From: Herbaspirillum sp. ST 5-3
GTDB taxonomy: Bacteria > Pseudomonadota > Gammaproteobacteria > Burkholderiales > Burkholderiaceae_D
Assembly (NCBI RefSeq): GCF_004804275.1
Contig: NZ_STGI01000008.1
Coordinates: forward strand, 1-64,000
Direction of reading: 5' to 3'
DNA length: 64,000 nt
A model generated the notes under the pieces. The model searched no databases. It had not been told where the DNA came from and was given only the letters and a program-made list of their open reading frames with translations. The position numbers and the translations under genes were made by a program. Of this stretch, positions 17,376 through 26,499 are shown piece by piece (the first letter of the stretch is position 1; every line of letters starts with the position of its first letter).

Positions 17376-18251
17376 TCAGCCGGCTTGCCGGAAAACGACA
17401 GTACGTTCGCCGTTCAGAAGTACACGCCGTTGCGCATGCCAGCGAACTGCGCGCGACAGCACGACGTTTTCGATATCCTTGCCGATGCGCACGAACTCAT
17501 CGGGCGCCAGACCGTGGTCTACGCGTACGGTTTCCTGCTCGATGATCGGGCCTTCGTCGAGGTCCGGCGTCACATAATGCGCCGTGGCGCCGATTACCTT
17601 CACGCCGCGCGCATGCGCCTGGTGATAGGGCCTGGCTCCCTTGAAGCTCGGAAGGAAGGAGTGATGGATGTTGATACAACGTCCCTCAAGCGCGCGACAC
17701 AGATCGTCCGACAGGATCTGCATGTAGCGCGCCAGCACTGTCAGCTCGGCCTTGTACTCGCGGATCGTTTCGAGCATGCGCATTTCCTGCGCGCGCTTGT
17801 CGCCGCCTTCCAGCGGCAAATGGACATAGGGAATGCCATACCATTCCACCAGCCGGCGCATTTCCTCGTGGTTGGAAACCACCGCGACGACATTGATCGG
17901 AAGCTCGCCGGAATGCCATTGATGCAGCAGGTTATTGAGGCAGTGGCCGTGCTTTGATACGGCGATGATGGTGCGCATCGCGTGCGATTCCGGCGTGATC
18001 TGGATCGTCATGCCGAAGCGCCCCGCCACCGCTTGCAGCGCCGCGTGGACCGCATCCATGCCGGCGAAGCCTTCGTCCTCGGCACGGAAGACCGTGCGCA
18101 TGAAGAACAAGCCGGTATCCGGATCGCCGTAGTGCGAGGATTCGGTGATGAAGACCTTCTGACTGGACAGAGCCGTGGCGACGGCGGCAACAATGCCCGA
18201 CTGGTCGGCGCAGCGGACCGTGAGTATGTAATGTTCGTTGGGATGTTTCAT
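17376..18251 (-). CDS. purU: Formyltetrahydrofolate deformylase
   Basis: 291 aa. It hydrolyses 10-formyl-tetrahydrofolate to formate and tetrahydrofolate. An N-terminal ACT domain (ILTVRCADQSGIVAAVATAL, residues 9-28) is followed by the formyltransferase-type domain with INIHHSFLPSFKGARPYHQA (193-212) and TPDLDEGPIIEQE (228-240). These hold the conserved His and Asp of the active site. It starts six bases after soxG ends. In this setting it returns the one-carbon unit made from the sarcosine methyl group as formate and frees tetrahydrofolate for the oxidase. The next gene begins 57 bases on. Confidence 0.95.
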   Translation of the reverse strand: MKHPNEHYILTVRCADQSGIVAAVATALSSQKVFITESSHYGDPDTGLFFMRTVFRAEDEGFAGMDAVHAALQAVAGRFGMTIQITPESHAMRTIIAVSKHGHCLNNLLHQWHSGELPINVVAVVSNHEEMRRLVEWYGIPYVHLPLEGGDKRAQEMRMLETIREYKAELTVLARYMQILSDDLCRALEGRCINIHHSFLPSFKGARPYHQAHARGVKVIGATAHYVTPDLDEGPIIEQETVRVDHGLAPDEFVRIGKDIENVVLSRAVRWHAQRRVLLNGERTVVFRQAG

Positions 18252-18257
18252 AACGAT

Positions 18258-18773
18258 TTACAAGGCGTCGCAGGCATACGCCCACCAGTCGGCAAGATAG
18301 GGTTCCAGGGGGGCGTCGGCCAGAAGCAAGGCATTAGATTCCGAAATACGGAAGAGCATCGCAGCCACATCCGCCCAACGCAGGCGCGTGGCGTTGCCCG
18401 GCGCCGGCACTGCCGACACATCGGCCAGTCGTGCGAGCACGCCGGGCAGGGCGGCACCTTCCAGCCGCCATACGCCGACGGCTTCGCTCAGATCGATGGC
18501 GCAGCCCGCTTCCCTGTTGCCCGGTCGCAGTTCTGTCAGCAGCTTGTTCAAGCGCTTGGGGGAGGATGCCAGCGCGATCCGCTCTGTCCTGCTGCGCCAG
18601 ATCAGCCATGGATCCGTACCGCTCCAGGCGCCATGCTGCTGCGGCCAGGCGGCGTTCAACGCAGCGGCGGCAGGCGCGGCGACGGCCTGTTCGTCAACCT
18701 TGAATACGCGTATCGTGGCCACGCCCCATCCGCTCAGTCGTGTCATGCTCGGGCGCATTGCATCAAGCTCCAT
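18258..18773 (-). CDS. soxG: Sarcosine oxidase gamma subunit
   Basis: 171 aa, a little short for the family (about 190-210). It is recognised mostly by position behind soxA plus the YgfZ/GcvT-like gamma-subunit pattern: GAWSGTDPWLIWRSRTERIA, CAIDLSEAVGVWRLEGAALP, VLARLADV, ATRLRWADVAAMLFRI and LLADAPLEPYLADWW. The gamma subunit is structural in the heterotetrameric enzyme. The start overlaps the soxA stop by 11 bases. Sequence conservation in this subunit is always low, so the call rests on operon context as much as on sequence. Confidence 0.85.
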   Translation of the reverse strand: MELDAMRPSMTRLSGWGVATIRVFKVDEQAVAAPAAAALNAAWPQQHGAWSGTDPWLIWRSRTERIALASSPKRLNKLLTELRPGNREAGCAIDLSEAVGVWRLEGAALPGVLARLADVSAVPAPGNATRLRWADVAAMLFRISESNALLLADAPLEPYLADWWAYACDAL

Positions 18774-21672
18774 TCAATCGTTCACCGGCCGGATCGTAAA
18801 ACGGTGTCTCGACCACCTCCGCTTCCAGCCAGGCCCCCATGTGATGCAGCCGGATGCGTTCTCCCGTACGGCTGCGGCCGCGCCGCAACATTCCTAGCGC
18901 AACCGGTTCGCCGAGGATCGGACTGAAGTAACTCGACGTCACCCAGCCTTCGGTCTCGCAGGGCAGGGGAGCGGGCGCCACTTGCGCACCCACCGGCAGC
19001 CGCGTGCGCCGGTCCACCGGGCGCATGCCCACCAGCTGCATGCGATTGGCATCGCGTGAGGCAGGGCGCAGCAATGAGCGGCGCCCGACGAAGTTGGCGG
19101 CCTTTTTCTCGATGCCGCGGTCGAAGCCGACATCGGCAGGCTGCGTCGTGCCGTCAGTGTCTGCACCAACATGCAGATAAGCTTTTTCGGTGCGCAGGAT
19201 CTGCAGCGCTTCGACGCCGTAAGCGGTGACATCGAACTGTTTTCCGACCTCCCACAATCGGTCGAGCAATTCCTGCGCGTACGACGGCGGCAGGTTGATC
19301 TCGTAACTCAGCTCGCCGCAAAAACTCGCGCGCAGAACGCGCAGCGGCACACCATCGATTTCAGTGCCTTGCATCGTCATGTGCTTCATGTGTGATGGCG
19401 CGAATTCCGCGGGAAAGCCAAGCTCCTGCAGCAGCTTCCATGCAAGCGGCCCGGCGACAGTGATGTTGGCCCATTGCCCGGTGACCGGAATGACGGCCAC
19501 GCGCATGTCGACGAATTCGCATTGCAGCCATTCATCGAATGCCGCAGCGGTGCGCTCCACGCCGCCGCTGGTGGTGTTGACCCAGAAATGCTGTTCCGAC
19601 AAGCGCACCACAATGCCGTCGTCGACAATCACGCCGTTCTCGTTCAGCAGCAAGCCGTAGCGTCCATGGCCGGGCTTGAGCGTGGACATGGTGCCGACAT
19701 ACATGAGGTCGAGGAAAGCGGCCGCATCCGGTCCCGCCACCTCGATTTTTCCAAGAGGAGAACCGTCGAACAAGCCTGCGCCGTGCCGTACAGCGAGTGC
19801 TTCGCGCAAGGCGGCCTGCTCGAGATTTTCTCCTTCTCGCGGATAGGCCGCCGGACGCATCCAGCCGCCGAATTCCTCGAACAGCGCGCCGCGCTGCTCA
19901 TGCCAGGTACGTGCCTGCAACTGGCGTCGCGGCCGGTAGCGCTCGCCGCTGCGGCCGCCGACGACGGCGCCCATGGTGATCGGTTTGAAGGGCGGACGGA
20001 ATTTGGTCGTGCCCACTTGCGCCGGTTCGCGCGCGGTATGCGCGCCCAGTCGCACCAGCGCATTGATATTGCTCGTCTTGCCCTGATCGGTGCCCATGCC
20101 GGTCGCCGTGTAGCGCTTGAGATGCTCGACCGAACGATAGTTCTCGCTCGCGGCAATTCGTATGTCATCGCTGCTGACATCGCTTTGCAAATCCACGAAG
20201 ATCTTGCCTTTGCGCGCGCCTTTTTCCAGAGCAGCTGGCGCCGGATGGGTGTCTGCCAGACACGTTCCAACGCCGCCCACCGGCGCGGCCGGGATGCTGG
20301 CTCCGGCCAGCAGTGCGCGCACCGACTCTTCCGCGTGCATGCTTGCCGCTGCTTCGTCAAACACGCCGGCGCATGCGCCGACCGACGCGATGCCAGCAGG
20401 CGCGCCGTGCGGCACGAACATGGCGGATTCGTCCACCCAGCGCAGCTTGCCGCCCGCTTGCGAAAACAGGTTCACGTTCGGCGTGAGACCGCCTGCGCAG
20501 GCGATCGTGTCGGCGTCGATGCTGCGCACCTGTCCGCCGGCCAACAGCTGTGCGGAGTGCACCGACGACTTGCCTTCGACACCGACCACAAAGGCATCGT
20601 GCCAGTGCGGCACGCCTGCTGGAATGGCAGTATGCGCACCACGGCTTCCTTCGGGCCGCGTGTCGGCGATCCCCGCGACAGCGATGCCGGCGCGCAGCAA
20701 GGCGGCCGCCGTCGCATAGCCGCTATCGGCGTTGACCGCCAGCAGAACCCGCTTCCCGCAGGCCGCTGCATAATCGGATGCATAGCGCTGTACAGCGCCC
20801 GCAAGCATGACGCCCGGCCGATCGTTATCGGGAAACAGCATCGGCCGCTCAAAGGCGCCGGTCGCGAGCACGATATGTGAAGCGCGTATCTTCCAGACCC
20901 GTTCGCGCACGTCGCTGCCCTTCGGCAGCACCTCCAGTGCTGTCACAAAATGGTGGTCGTAAACGCCGAATGCCGTGGTGCGAACAAGCACCTGCACGCC
21001 GGCACGCGCGAGGTCTTCGCGCCATGACTCGGTATCCTGCTGCGTCGCCCAGCGCTGCCAGCCGCCCAGCGCCTTGTCCGATTCCAGCAGCACGGTGCCC
21101 GAACCGGCGGCAGCGGCCGTGCGCGCGGCTGCCACGCCACTGGCACCACCGCCGATCACCAGCACGTCGGTATCGATGCTGACTTCATCGTAGCGATCAC
21201 GGTCGCGTCCCTGCGGCGCAATGCCAAGGCCTGCCATGTTGCGCACCTTCGGCTCGAACAGATGCCAGTTCGGCCACATGAAGGTCTTGTAATAGAAGCC
21301 TGGCGGCATGAAGCGAGCGAATTTCGCGGTTGCGGCCGAAAAGTCGAGGTCGACGCTTGGCCACGCGTTTCCGCAGTCTGCGATCAATCCGTCGAACAGC
21401 TCGACATCGGTAGCGCGCGTAACAGGCGTGCGATCGGCGCCCACGCCGACGTCAACGATGGCGCTCGGTTCTTCCGGGCCGCAGGTGAAGACGCCGCGCG
21501 GCCGGTGCAGCTTGTAGCTGCGTGCGATGGTGCGCACGCCGGATGCGATCAATGCCGACGCCAGCGTATCGCCTTCGAAACCCTGCAGCTTGCGTCCCGC
21601 AAATTGAAAATCGATGCGCCGCGCGGTGTTGATCAAGCCGGGCCGATCGGCCTTGAGGCGGTAGCCGCTCAT
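18763..21672 (-). CDS. soxA: Sarcosine oxidase alpha subunit
   Basis: 969 aa, full length. It is the large subunit of the heterotetrameric oxidase, which demethylates sarcosine to glycine and passes the methylene group to tetrahydrofolate. The N-terminal Fer2_4-like domain has RSYKLHRPRGVFTCGPEEPS (50-69), typical of SoxA. A dinucleotide-binding fold follows (VLVIGGGASGVAAARTAAA). The last 380 residues are a GcvT-like folate domain (YPREGENLEQAALREALAVR, AGLFDGSPLGKIEVAGPDA and more). The start overlaps the soxD stop by four bases. All domains are intact. Confidence 0.96.
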   Translation of the reverse strand: MSGYRLKADRPGLINTARRIDFQFAGRKLQGFEGDTLASALIASGVRTIARSYKLHRPRGVFTCGPEEPSAIVDVGVGADRTPVTRATDVELFDGLIADCGNAWPSVDLDFSAATAKFARFMPPGFYYKTFMWPNWHLFEPKVRNMAGLGIAPQGRDRDRYDEVSIDTDVLVIGGGASGVAAARTAAAAGSGTVLLESDKALGGWQRWATQQDTESWREDLARAGVQVLVRTTAFGVYDHHFVTALEVLPKGSDVRERVWKIRASHIVLATGAFERPMLFPDNDRPGVMLAGAVQRYASDYAAACGKRVLLAVNADSGYATAAALLRAGIAVAGIADTRPEGSRGAHTAIPAGVPHWHDAFVVGVEGKSSVHSAQLLAGGQVRSIDADTIACAGGLTPNVNLFSQAGGKLRWVDESAMFVPHGAPAGIASVGACAGVFDEAAASMHAEESVRALLAGASIPAAPVGGVGTCLADTHPAPAALEKGARKGKIFVDLQSDVSSDDIRIAASENYRSVEHLKRYTATGMGTDQGKTSNINALVRLGAHTAREPAQVGTTKFRPPFKPITMGAVVGGRSGERYRPRRQLQARTWHEQRGALFEEFGGWMRPAAYPREGENLEQAALREALAVRHGAGLFDGSPLGKIEVAGPDAAAFLDLMYVGTMSTLKPGHGRYGLLLNENGVIVDDGIVVRLSEQHFWVNTTSGGVERTAAAFDEWLQCEFVDMRVAVIPVTGQWANITVAGPLAWKLLQELGFPAEFAPSHMKHMTMQGTEIDGVPLRVLRASFCGELSYEINLPPSYAQELLDRLWEVGKQFDVTAYGVEALQILRTEKAYLHVGADTDGTTQPADVGFDRGIEKKAANFVGRRSLLRPASRDANRMQLVGMRPVDRRTRLPVGAQVAPAPLPCETEGWVTSSYFSPILGEPVALGMLRRGRSRTGERIRLHHMGAWLEAEVVETPFYDPAGERLNGA

Positions 21673-21965
21673 TCCGCATCTCCATTCATCGGCAGATTCG
21701 GGCGCTTTGCGGTGATGTCATACACCGCGTGCACCTCGTGCGTGACCGTGTCGCGCAATACGTTGAACCATTGTCCGCAACCGAAGGTATGGCGCCAGCG
21801 TTCGGCATGGACGCCGCACGGATTGTCCCGAAAGAACAGGTACTCGCCCCAGGTTTCGTCGCTGACAGCGGAGGCGGGGCCGGGACGTGCGATGGCTGTC
21901 TGGCCGCCGCATTGAAATTCATTTTCTGGCCGCCCGCCGCAGCAGGGGCATGTGAGTTGCATCAT
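21669..21965 (-). CDS. soxD: Sarcosine oxidase delta subunit
   Basis: 98 aa. The small zinc-binding subunit of tetrameric sarcosine oxidase. The zinc ligands known for the family, two N-terminal cysteines, a histidine and another cysteine, fit Cys6, Cys9, His59 and Cys63 here (MMQLTCPCCGG and WRHTFGCGQWFN). The central GEYLFFRDNPCGVHAERW is diagnostic. It lies between soxB (nine bases upstream) and soxA (four-base overlap), the normal soxBDAG order. Confidence 0.95.
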   Translation of the reverse strand: MMQLTCPCCGGRPENEFQCGGQTAIARPGPASAVSDETWGEYLFFRDNPCGVHAERWRHTFGCGQWFNVLRDTVTHEVHAVYDITAKRPNLPMNGDAE

Positions 21966-21974
21966 GTCGGAGTC

Positions 21975-23225
21975 CTAATGGGCGATACCGGACGCTGCGG
22001 CTTCGTCGATCAGCCTGCCGGTGTAAAAGCGCTCAAGCTGGAACGGCTCGGCCAGCTCATGGCTGCGATCGGTGGCCAGCACATGGGCCAGCGTCCAGCC
22101 GCCGACCGGGATCGCCTTGAAGCCACCCGTGCCCCATCCGCAGTTGATGTAGAGGCCGCGCACCGGCGTCGGTCCGATGATGGGGCTGGAATCCTGCACC
22201 ACGTCGACAATGCCTGCCCACTGGCGCATCAGGCGCAGCCGGCTGAACGAGGGGAACATTTCCAGGGTTGCGGCCAGCACTTGCTGGGTGACCGCGTAAC
22301 TGCCGCGCTGTGCATAAGAAATGAAGTGGTCGATGCCGCCACCGATGACAAGTTCGCCCTTGTCGGACTGGCTCCAGTAGGCGCCCACGGCCGGTGACAT
22401 GACCACAGTATCCAGTACCGGCTTGACCGGCTCGCTCACCATCGCCTGCAGTCCGTAGCTGGTCACCGGCAGGCGGAAACCGGCCATATCGGCGAGCAGG
22501 GTGCTGCTGCCCGCGACGGCGACGCCGACACGCTCGGTGCGCATCGTGCCACGGTTGGTCTTGACGCCGCTTATCTTCCCGTCCGACATGTCGAAACCGG
22601 TAACCGTGCAATTCTGGATGATGTCCACGCCAAGCGCCGAAGCCGCGCGCGCATAGCTCCACGCCACCGCGTCATGGCGAGCGGTGCCGGCGCGGCGCTG
22701 GATGAAACCGCCGAGAATCGGAAAGCGCGCCTGCGGACCGCCATCGGCGAGGCGCGGGCACAGTTCCATCACTTCATCGCGGGAAAGCAGGTCGGAGTCA
22801 ATGCCGTTGAGCCGCATGGCATTCGCCCAGCGCGCCATGGAATCGAGGTCGTGCCGTGTGTGCGCGAGCGTCACCATGCCGCGCTGGCTGAACATGATGT
22901 TGAAATTGAGGTCGCGCGACATGGCTTCATAGAGCCGCACCGAGAATTCGTACAGCCGCGCGCTTTCGGGATAGAGATAGTTGGAACGAACGACCGTGGT
23001 ATTGCGTCCGGTGTTGCCGCCGCCGATCCAGCCTTTTTCCAGAACGGCGATCCTGGTCATGCCATGGTTTTTCGCCAGGTAGTAAGCGGTCGCGAGTCCA
23101 TGGCCACCGCCGCCGACGATGATCGCGTCGTACTGCGGCTTCGGCTCGGCGTCCAGCCATGCGGGAGTCCAGTCGGCGTTGTCACGCCAGCCTTCTCGCA
23201 TCAAAGCCCATGCAGAATATTTCAT
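21975..23225 (-). CDS. soxB: Sarcosine oxidase beta subunit
   Basis: 416 aa, the catalytic flavoprotein subunit, with FAD site VGGGGHGLATAYYLAK (about 37-52). The N-terminus MKYSAWALMREGWRDNADWT aligns with the long leader typical of SoxB, so the ATG at 23225 is right. GWIGGGNTGRNTTVVRSNYL (about 65-84) is the region around the covalent flavin histidine in relatives; that histidine should be checked by alignment. It is the first gene of soxBDAG-purU-livK-tetR. No ribosome binding site precedes the ATG. The -10 box ends only seven bases before it, so the mRNA is likely leaderless. Confidence 0.96.
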   Translation of the reverse strand: MKYSAWALMREGWRDNADWTPAWLDAEPKPQYDAIIVGGGGHGLATAYYLAKNHGMTRIAVLEKGWIGGGNTGRNTTVVRSNYLYPESARLYEFSVRLYEAMSRDLNFNIMFSQRGMVTLAHTRHDLDSMARWANAMRLNGIDSDLLSRDEVMELCPRLADGGPQARFPILGGFIQRRAGTARHDAVAWSYARAASALGVDIIQNCTVTGFDMSDGKISGVKTNRGTMRTERVGVAVAGSSTLLADMAGFRLPVTSYGLQAMVSEPVKPVLDTVVMSPAVGAYWSQSDKGELVIGGGIDHFISYAQRGSYAVTQQVLAATLEMFPSFSRLRLMRQWAGIVDVVQDSSPIIGPTPVRGLYINCGWGTGGFKAIPVGGWTLAHVLATDRSHELAEPFQLERFYTGRLIDEAAASGIAH

Positions 23226-23232
23226 TCAATGC

Positions 23233-23261
23233 AGTTTATCCGCGGCAATAATGAGTGTCAA
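23233..23261 (-). promoter_or_regulatory. Promoter of the sarcosine operon, predicted leaderless
   Basis: On the minus strand: TTGACA at 23261-23256 (perfect -35), a 17-base spacer, then TAAACT at 23238-23233 (four of six). Seven bases (GCATTGA) separate the -10 box from the soxB ATG at 23225. Transcription should therefore start at or one base before the A of ATG. No Shine-Dalgarno sequence fits in that space. Confidence 0.7.
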
Positions 23262-23274
23262 TACAGTGCTGTAT
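23261..23274. promoter_or_regulatory. Operator 1 of the sarcosine operon
   Basis: ATACAGTGCTGTAT is a dyad of two six-base arms (ATACAG and CTGTAT) around a two-base centre. It shares one base with the perfect -35 box of soxB, so a protein bound here would block RNA polymerase. The TetR protein encoded at the end of the operon is the leading candidate, but no direct link is visible. Confidence 0.6.
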
Positions 23275-23296
23275 GGTCACATTTGTCGTGCATGCC

Positions 23297-23310
23297 ATGC
23301 AGCACTGTAT
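23297..23310. promoter_or_regulatory. Operator 2 of the sarcosine operon
   Basis: ATGCAGCACTGTAT matches the reverse complement of operator 1 at 13 of 14 positions. The two centres lie 36 bases apart. It sits upstream of the -35 box, a place where a second dimer could help cooperative repression, or where an activator could act. Confidence 0.55.
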
Positions 23311-23775
23311 GGATTGGAAATCGATCGCCATGGCATGCGGTGAAGTTCAATTGTGGTGAGATGCAACCCCAATCTCGTCAACACACCGTTCCCGCCGAGT
23401 ACTACTTTCCCGCCAATTGTGCAATCTCATGGATCAATTGAAAGGCAGAAATGCCGATGCCCAGCGTCGCCGCAGAGGAGTACCATGTTCGTGCCCGGTG
23501 CGCTCGAAAACCCCCGGATCGATTGTTCGTGAGCGTGCCGCAGGGAAATGCGCCTTGCCTCAAGATCGTCATGCGGCGATCCGCCCGGGCCGAGGCGATG
23601 AAGGGGATTTATCGCATGAACATGACAGACGCCTTCTGTGCTCCGGCATGGGCGAAATGGCGTATTCAACCCGCCTCGAACCGGAAGTTCTCCTGCCGCC
23701 GAAAGACCATTTTCGGGGCCGCAGCCACTGCGCATGCGACAGATATCGACCAGACAATTCTTTAATCGAAAGGCG
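23311..23775. other. Gap before maeB without a convincing gene
   Basis: About 465 bases between the sox operators and maeB. Several frames stay open for 100 codons on both strands, but their products are rich in Arg, Pro and Cys, have no recognisable domain and lack good ribosome binding sites. I see no RNA gene. The maeB promoter should lie near the right end. A decayed gene is possible, but nothing recognisable remains. Confidence 0.5.
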
Positions 23776-23778
23776 ATG

Positions 23779-26097
23779 ATGAAAACCGAGAACACATCAA
23801 AAGACGAGCAGTTGCGCGAAGCCGCACTTGACTATCACCGCAACCCCACGCACGGCAAGATACAAGTGGTCTCCACCAAGGCCTTGTCCAATCAGCGCGA
23901 CCTGTCGCTGGCCTATTCGCCCGGCGTCGCCTTTGCCTGTGAAGAGATCGAGAAAGATCCGTCCAAGGCCGCCGAATACACCTCGCGCGGCAATCTGGTG
24001 GCGGTCGTGACCAATGGTACCGCCGTGCTCGGGCTGGGCCACATCGGTCCGCTTGCCGGCAAACCAGTCATGGAGGGAAAGGGCTGCCTGTTCAAGAAAT
24101 TCGCCGGCGTCGATGTGTTCGACATCGAACTCGACGAACTTGATCCGGACAAGCTGGTCGATGCCATCGCGATGCTCGAGCCGACCGTGGGCGGCATCAA
24201 CCTCGAAGACATCAAGGCGCCGGAATGCTTCTATATCGAGAAGAAGCTGCGCGAACGCATGAACATTCCTGTCTTCCATGACGACCAGCACGGCACCGCA
24301 ATCATCTCCACCGCGGCCTTGCTGAATGCACTCAAGGTGGTGGGCAAGGACATCGGCAAGGTCAAGCTGGCGGTTTCCGGCGCGGGTGCTGCGGCGATTG
24401 CGTGCCTCGACACCATGGTGAGCCTCGGCGTGCGCCGCGAAAACGTCTATGTGGTCGATTCGCGCGGCGTGATCTACGCAGGCCGCGATGCCAGCATGGA
24501 AGCCAACAAGGCGCGCTATGCGCAGGACACAACAGCGCGCACTCTGGCGGATATCGTCAAGGGCGCCGACGTTTTCCTCGGCTGCTCCACCAGCGGGGTA
24601 TTGACCGGCGAGATGGTCGCCACCATGGCGGACCGCCCGATCATCCTGGCACTGGCCAATCCGGAACCCGAGATTCGCCCGGAAGTCGCAAAGGCGGCAC
24701 GCCCCGATTGCATCATCGCCACCGGCCGCTCGGATTACCCGAATCAGGTCAACAACGTGCTGTGCTTCCCCTACATCTTCCGCGGTGCGCTCGACTGCGG
24801 CGCCACGAAGATCACGGAGGAAATGAAGCTCGCCTGCGTGAAGGCCATCGCCGAACTGGCCGAAGCCGAAAGCAACGACGCCGTGGCCGCCGCCTATGCC
24901 GGCCAGGACCTGACCTTCGGCCCCGAATATGTGATTCCCAAGCCCTTCGATCAACGTCTCATCGAACGCATCGCACCGGCAGTTGCCAAGGCGGCGGCCG
25001 AGTCCGGCGTGGCCACGCGGCCGATCGCCAATCTGGACGCTTACCGCCAGCAGTTGAGCCAGCGCGTCTATCACACCGGGCTCATCATGCGTCCGGTGTT
25101 CAACACCGCGAAGATGTCGCCCAAGCGCGTCGCCTATGCCGAAGGCGAGGAAGAGCGCGTGCTGCGCGCGGTGCAGACGGTGGTCGACGAAGGACTGGCC
25201 AAGCCGATCCTGATCGGCCGCCCGCATGTGATCGACATGCGCATCCGGAAAGCGGGCCTGCGCCTGAAGGCCGGCGTTGATTTCGAGATCGTCAATCCCG
25301 AGGAAGACCCGCGCTACCGCACCTACCATGAAGCCTACCAGGCCCTGCGCGGACGTGACGGCATCACGCCCGACATGGCAAAGACCGCGCTGCGCCGCTC
25401 CAATACGCTGATCGGCACGATGCTGGTGCACATGGGCGATGCCGATGCGATGCTGTGCGGAACGGTAGGGCGTTTCGACGCTCACCTTGAGCACGTTCGC
25501 GATGTGATCGGTCTGGCGCCAGGCGCCGGCGTGTTTGCGACGATGAATGCCTTGACGCTGGAAAAGTACACGCTGTTCATCACCGACACCTACGTCAATG
25601 ACGATCCCAATGCGGAGGAGCTTGCGGCCATCACGCAGCTGGCGGCGCGTGAAATAGTGCGTTTCGGCTTGCAGCCGAAAGTTGCGCTTTTGTCTCACTC
25701 GATGTTCGGCTCGTCCTCCCGTCCATCTGCGCGGAAGATGCGGGTCGCGCGCGAAATCCTGGCACGTGTCGCACCGGATCTGGAGGTGGAGGGTGAACTG
25801 CAAGGCGATGCGGCACTGTCGGAGGATGTGCGGCGTCACTTCCTGCCGAGTTCCACGCTGACGGGCAGCGCCAACCTGCTCGTCATGCCGACTCTGGACG
25901 CGGCCAACATTGCCTTCAACCTGCTCAAGATCACGGGCGGCTACGGGGTGACCGTGGGACCGATCCTGCTCGGTTCCGCCAAACCGGTGCACATACTCAA
26001 CCCCGCTGCGACGACGCGCCGCATCGTCAACATGACGGCGCTGGCAGTCGCGGATGCGATTTCGTCGACGCAGGGTTCGGTAGTCTCTGCTACATAA
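23779..26097 (+). CDS. maeB: NADP-dependent malic enzyme, malic plus phosphotransacetylase-like domains
   Basis: 772 aa. It decarboxylates malate to pyruvate with NADP. The start is ATG 23779 ([11 protein letters not shown]), five bases behind GAAAGG; ATG 23776 is adjacent. The malic domain has [59 protein letters not shown] and [19 protein letters not shown] (metal and NADP contacts). From about residue 430 a phosphotransacetylase-like domain follows, as in MaeB-type enzymes, where it is usually regulatory and inactive. The dicarboxylate carrier gene lies 1.3 kb downstream. The unusually long open antisense frame here is a codon-bias shadow. Confidence 0.96.
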   Translation: MKTENTSKDEQLREAALDYHRNPTHGKIQVVSTKALSNQRDLSLAYSPGVAFACEEIEKDPSKAAEYTSRGNLVAVVTNGTAVLGLGHIGPLAGKPVMEGKGCLFKKFAGVDVFDIELDELDPDKLVDAIAMLEPTVGGINLEDIKAPECFYIEKKLRERMNIPVFHDDQHGTAIISTAALLNALKVVGKDIGKVKLAVSGAGAAAIACLDTMVSLGVRRENVYVVDSRGVIYAGRDASMEANKARYAQDTTARTLADIVKGADVFLGCSTSGVLTGEMVATMADRPIILALANPEPEIRPEVAKAARPDCIIATGRSDYPNQVNNVLCFPYIFRGALDCGATKITEEMKLACVKAIAELAEAESNDAVAAAYAGQDLTFGPEYVIPKPFDQRLIERIAPAVAKAAAESGVATRPIANLDAYRQQLSQRVYHTGLIMRPVFNTAKMSPKRVAYAEGEEERVLRAVQTVVDEGLAKPILIGRPHVIDMRIRKAGLRLKAGVDFEIVNPEEDPRYRTYHEAYQALRGRDGITPDMAKTALRRSNTLIGTMLVHMGDADAMLCGTVGRFDAHLEHVRDVIGLAPGAGVFATMNALTLEKYTLFITDTYVNDDPNAEELAAITQLAAREIVRFGLQPKVALLSHSMFGSSSRPSARKMRVAREILARVAPDLEVEGELQGDAALSEDVRRHFLPSSTLTGSANLLVMPTLDAANIAFNLLKITGGYGVTVGPILLGSAKPVHILNPAATTRRIVNMTALAVADAISSTQGSVVSAT

Positions 26098-26114
26098 GGC
26101 GCACTCGCAGTATC

Positions 26115-26151
26115 CCATGGCGACGCGCTCCGAATGCCGGCGTCGCCATGG
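26115..26151 (+). terminator. Strong hairpin 17 bases after maeB, no T-tract
   Basis: CCATGGCGACG (26115-26125) pairs perfectly with CGTCGCCATGG (26141-26151) around a 15-base loop. The place fits the end of the maeB transcript, but no T-run follows on either strand. It may be a stabilising 3' end structure or a factor-dependent stop rather than a classic intrinsic terminator. Confidence 0.4.
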
Positions 26152-26333
26152 CAGCTTCGCTCGTGAATGGCAAGGCAGCCGGCACGCCCGCATTGAGCAA
26201 TCCGGGCGCTGCTATCTGTGTCCCGTCCTCCTGTCGACACTTTGAAGACGGTCGTTCCCTGTCCTGTATCAAACATTTCCGATCTGTACCTGTCAGTGGT
26301 CTTGGTGCTTGATCTGTCACAAGCAAGGCGAAT

Positions 26334-26369
26334 CCGGCAGGCATAGTCTGAGCGGATATTGCCTGCCGG
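26334..26369. repeat. Inverted repeat, 10-base arms
   Basis: CCGGCAGGCA (26334-26343) and TGCCTGCCGG (26360-26369) are exact inverted copies with a 16-base AT-richer spacer. The site is about 130 bases before the SH3 gene. It could be an operator or an RNA hairpin; nothing in view tells which. Confidence 0.4.
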
Positions 26370-26499
26370 CGGAAAGGCACATGCAGTCGCGCTGCGGTGA
26401 CGGATCACACATGCGCAAGGTAAGCAGATTCGCCGTCGCCGCATGGCAGGGGATTCAAGAATTGCATTTCGTACGATATGGCACGATGTGGAGCATGAA

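Larger units (their letters stand above)
26098..26499. other. Gap of 402 bases after maeB with two inverted repeats
   Basis: No gene seen. It contains two strong inverted repeats, listed separately: an 11-pair stem at 26115-26151 and a 10-pair stem at 26334-26369. An AT-richer stretch between them and the SH3 gene probably holds that gene's promoter. Neither hairpin is followed by a T-run. Confidence 0.5.

Noticed and set aside
23417-23795. Three overlapping frames of 100-120 codons on both strands before maeB
   Set aside because: No homology pattern, Arg/Pro/Cys-rich products and no ribosome binding site; treated as non-coding.
23797-26193. A reading frame of about 800 codons antisense to maeB
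   Set aside because: It mirrors the strong GC codon bias of maeB; the product is rich in Arg, His and Asp without any domain, while maeB has full motifs.
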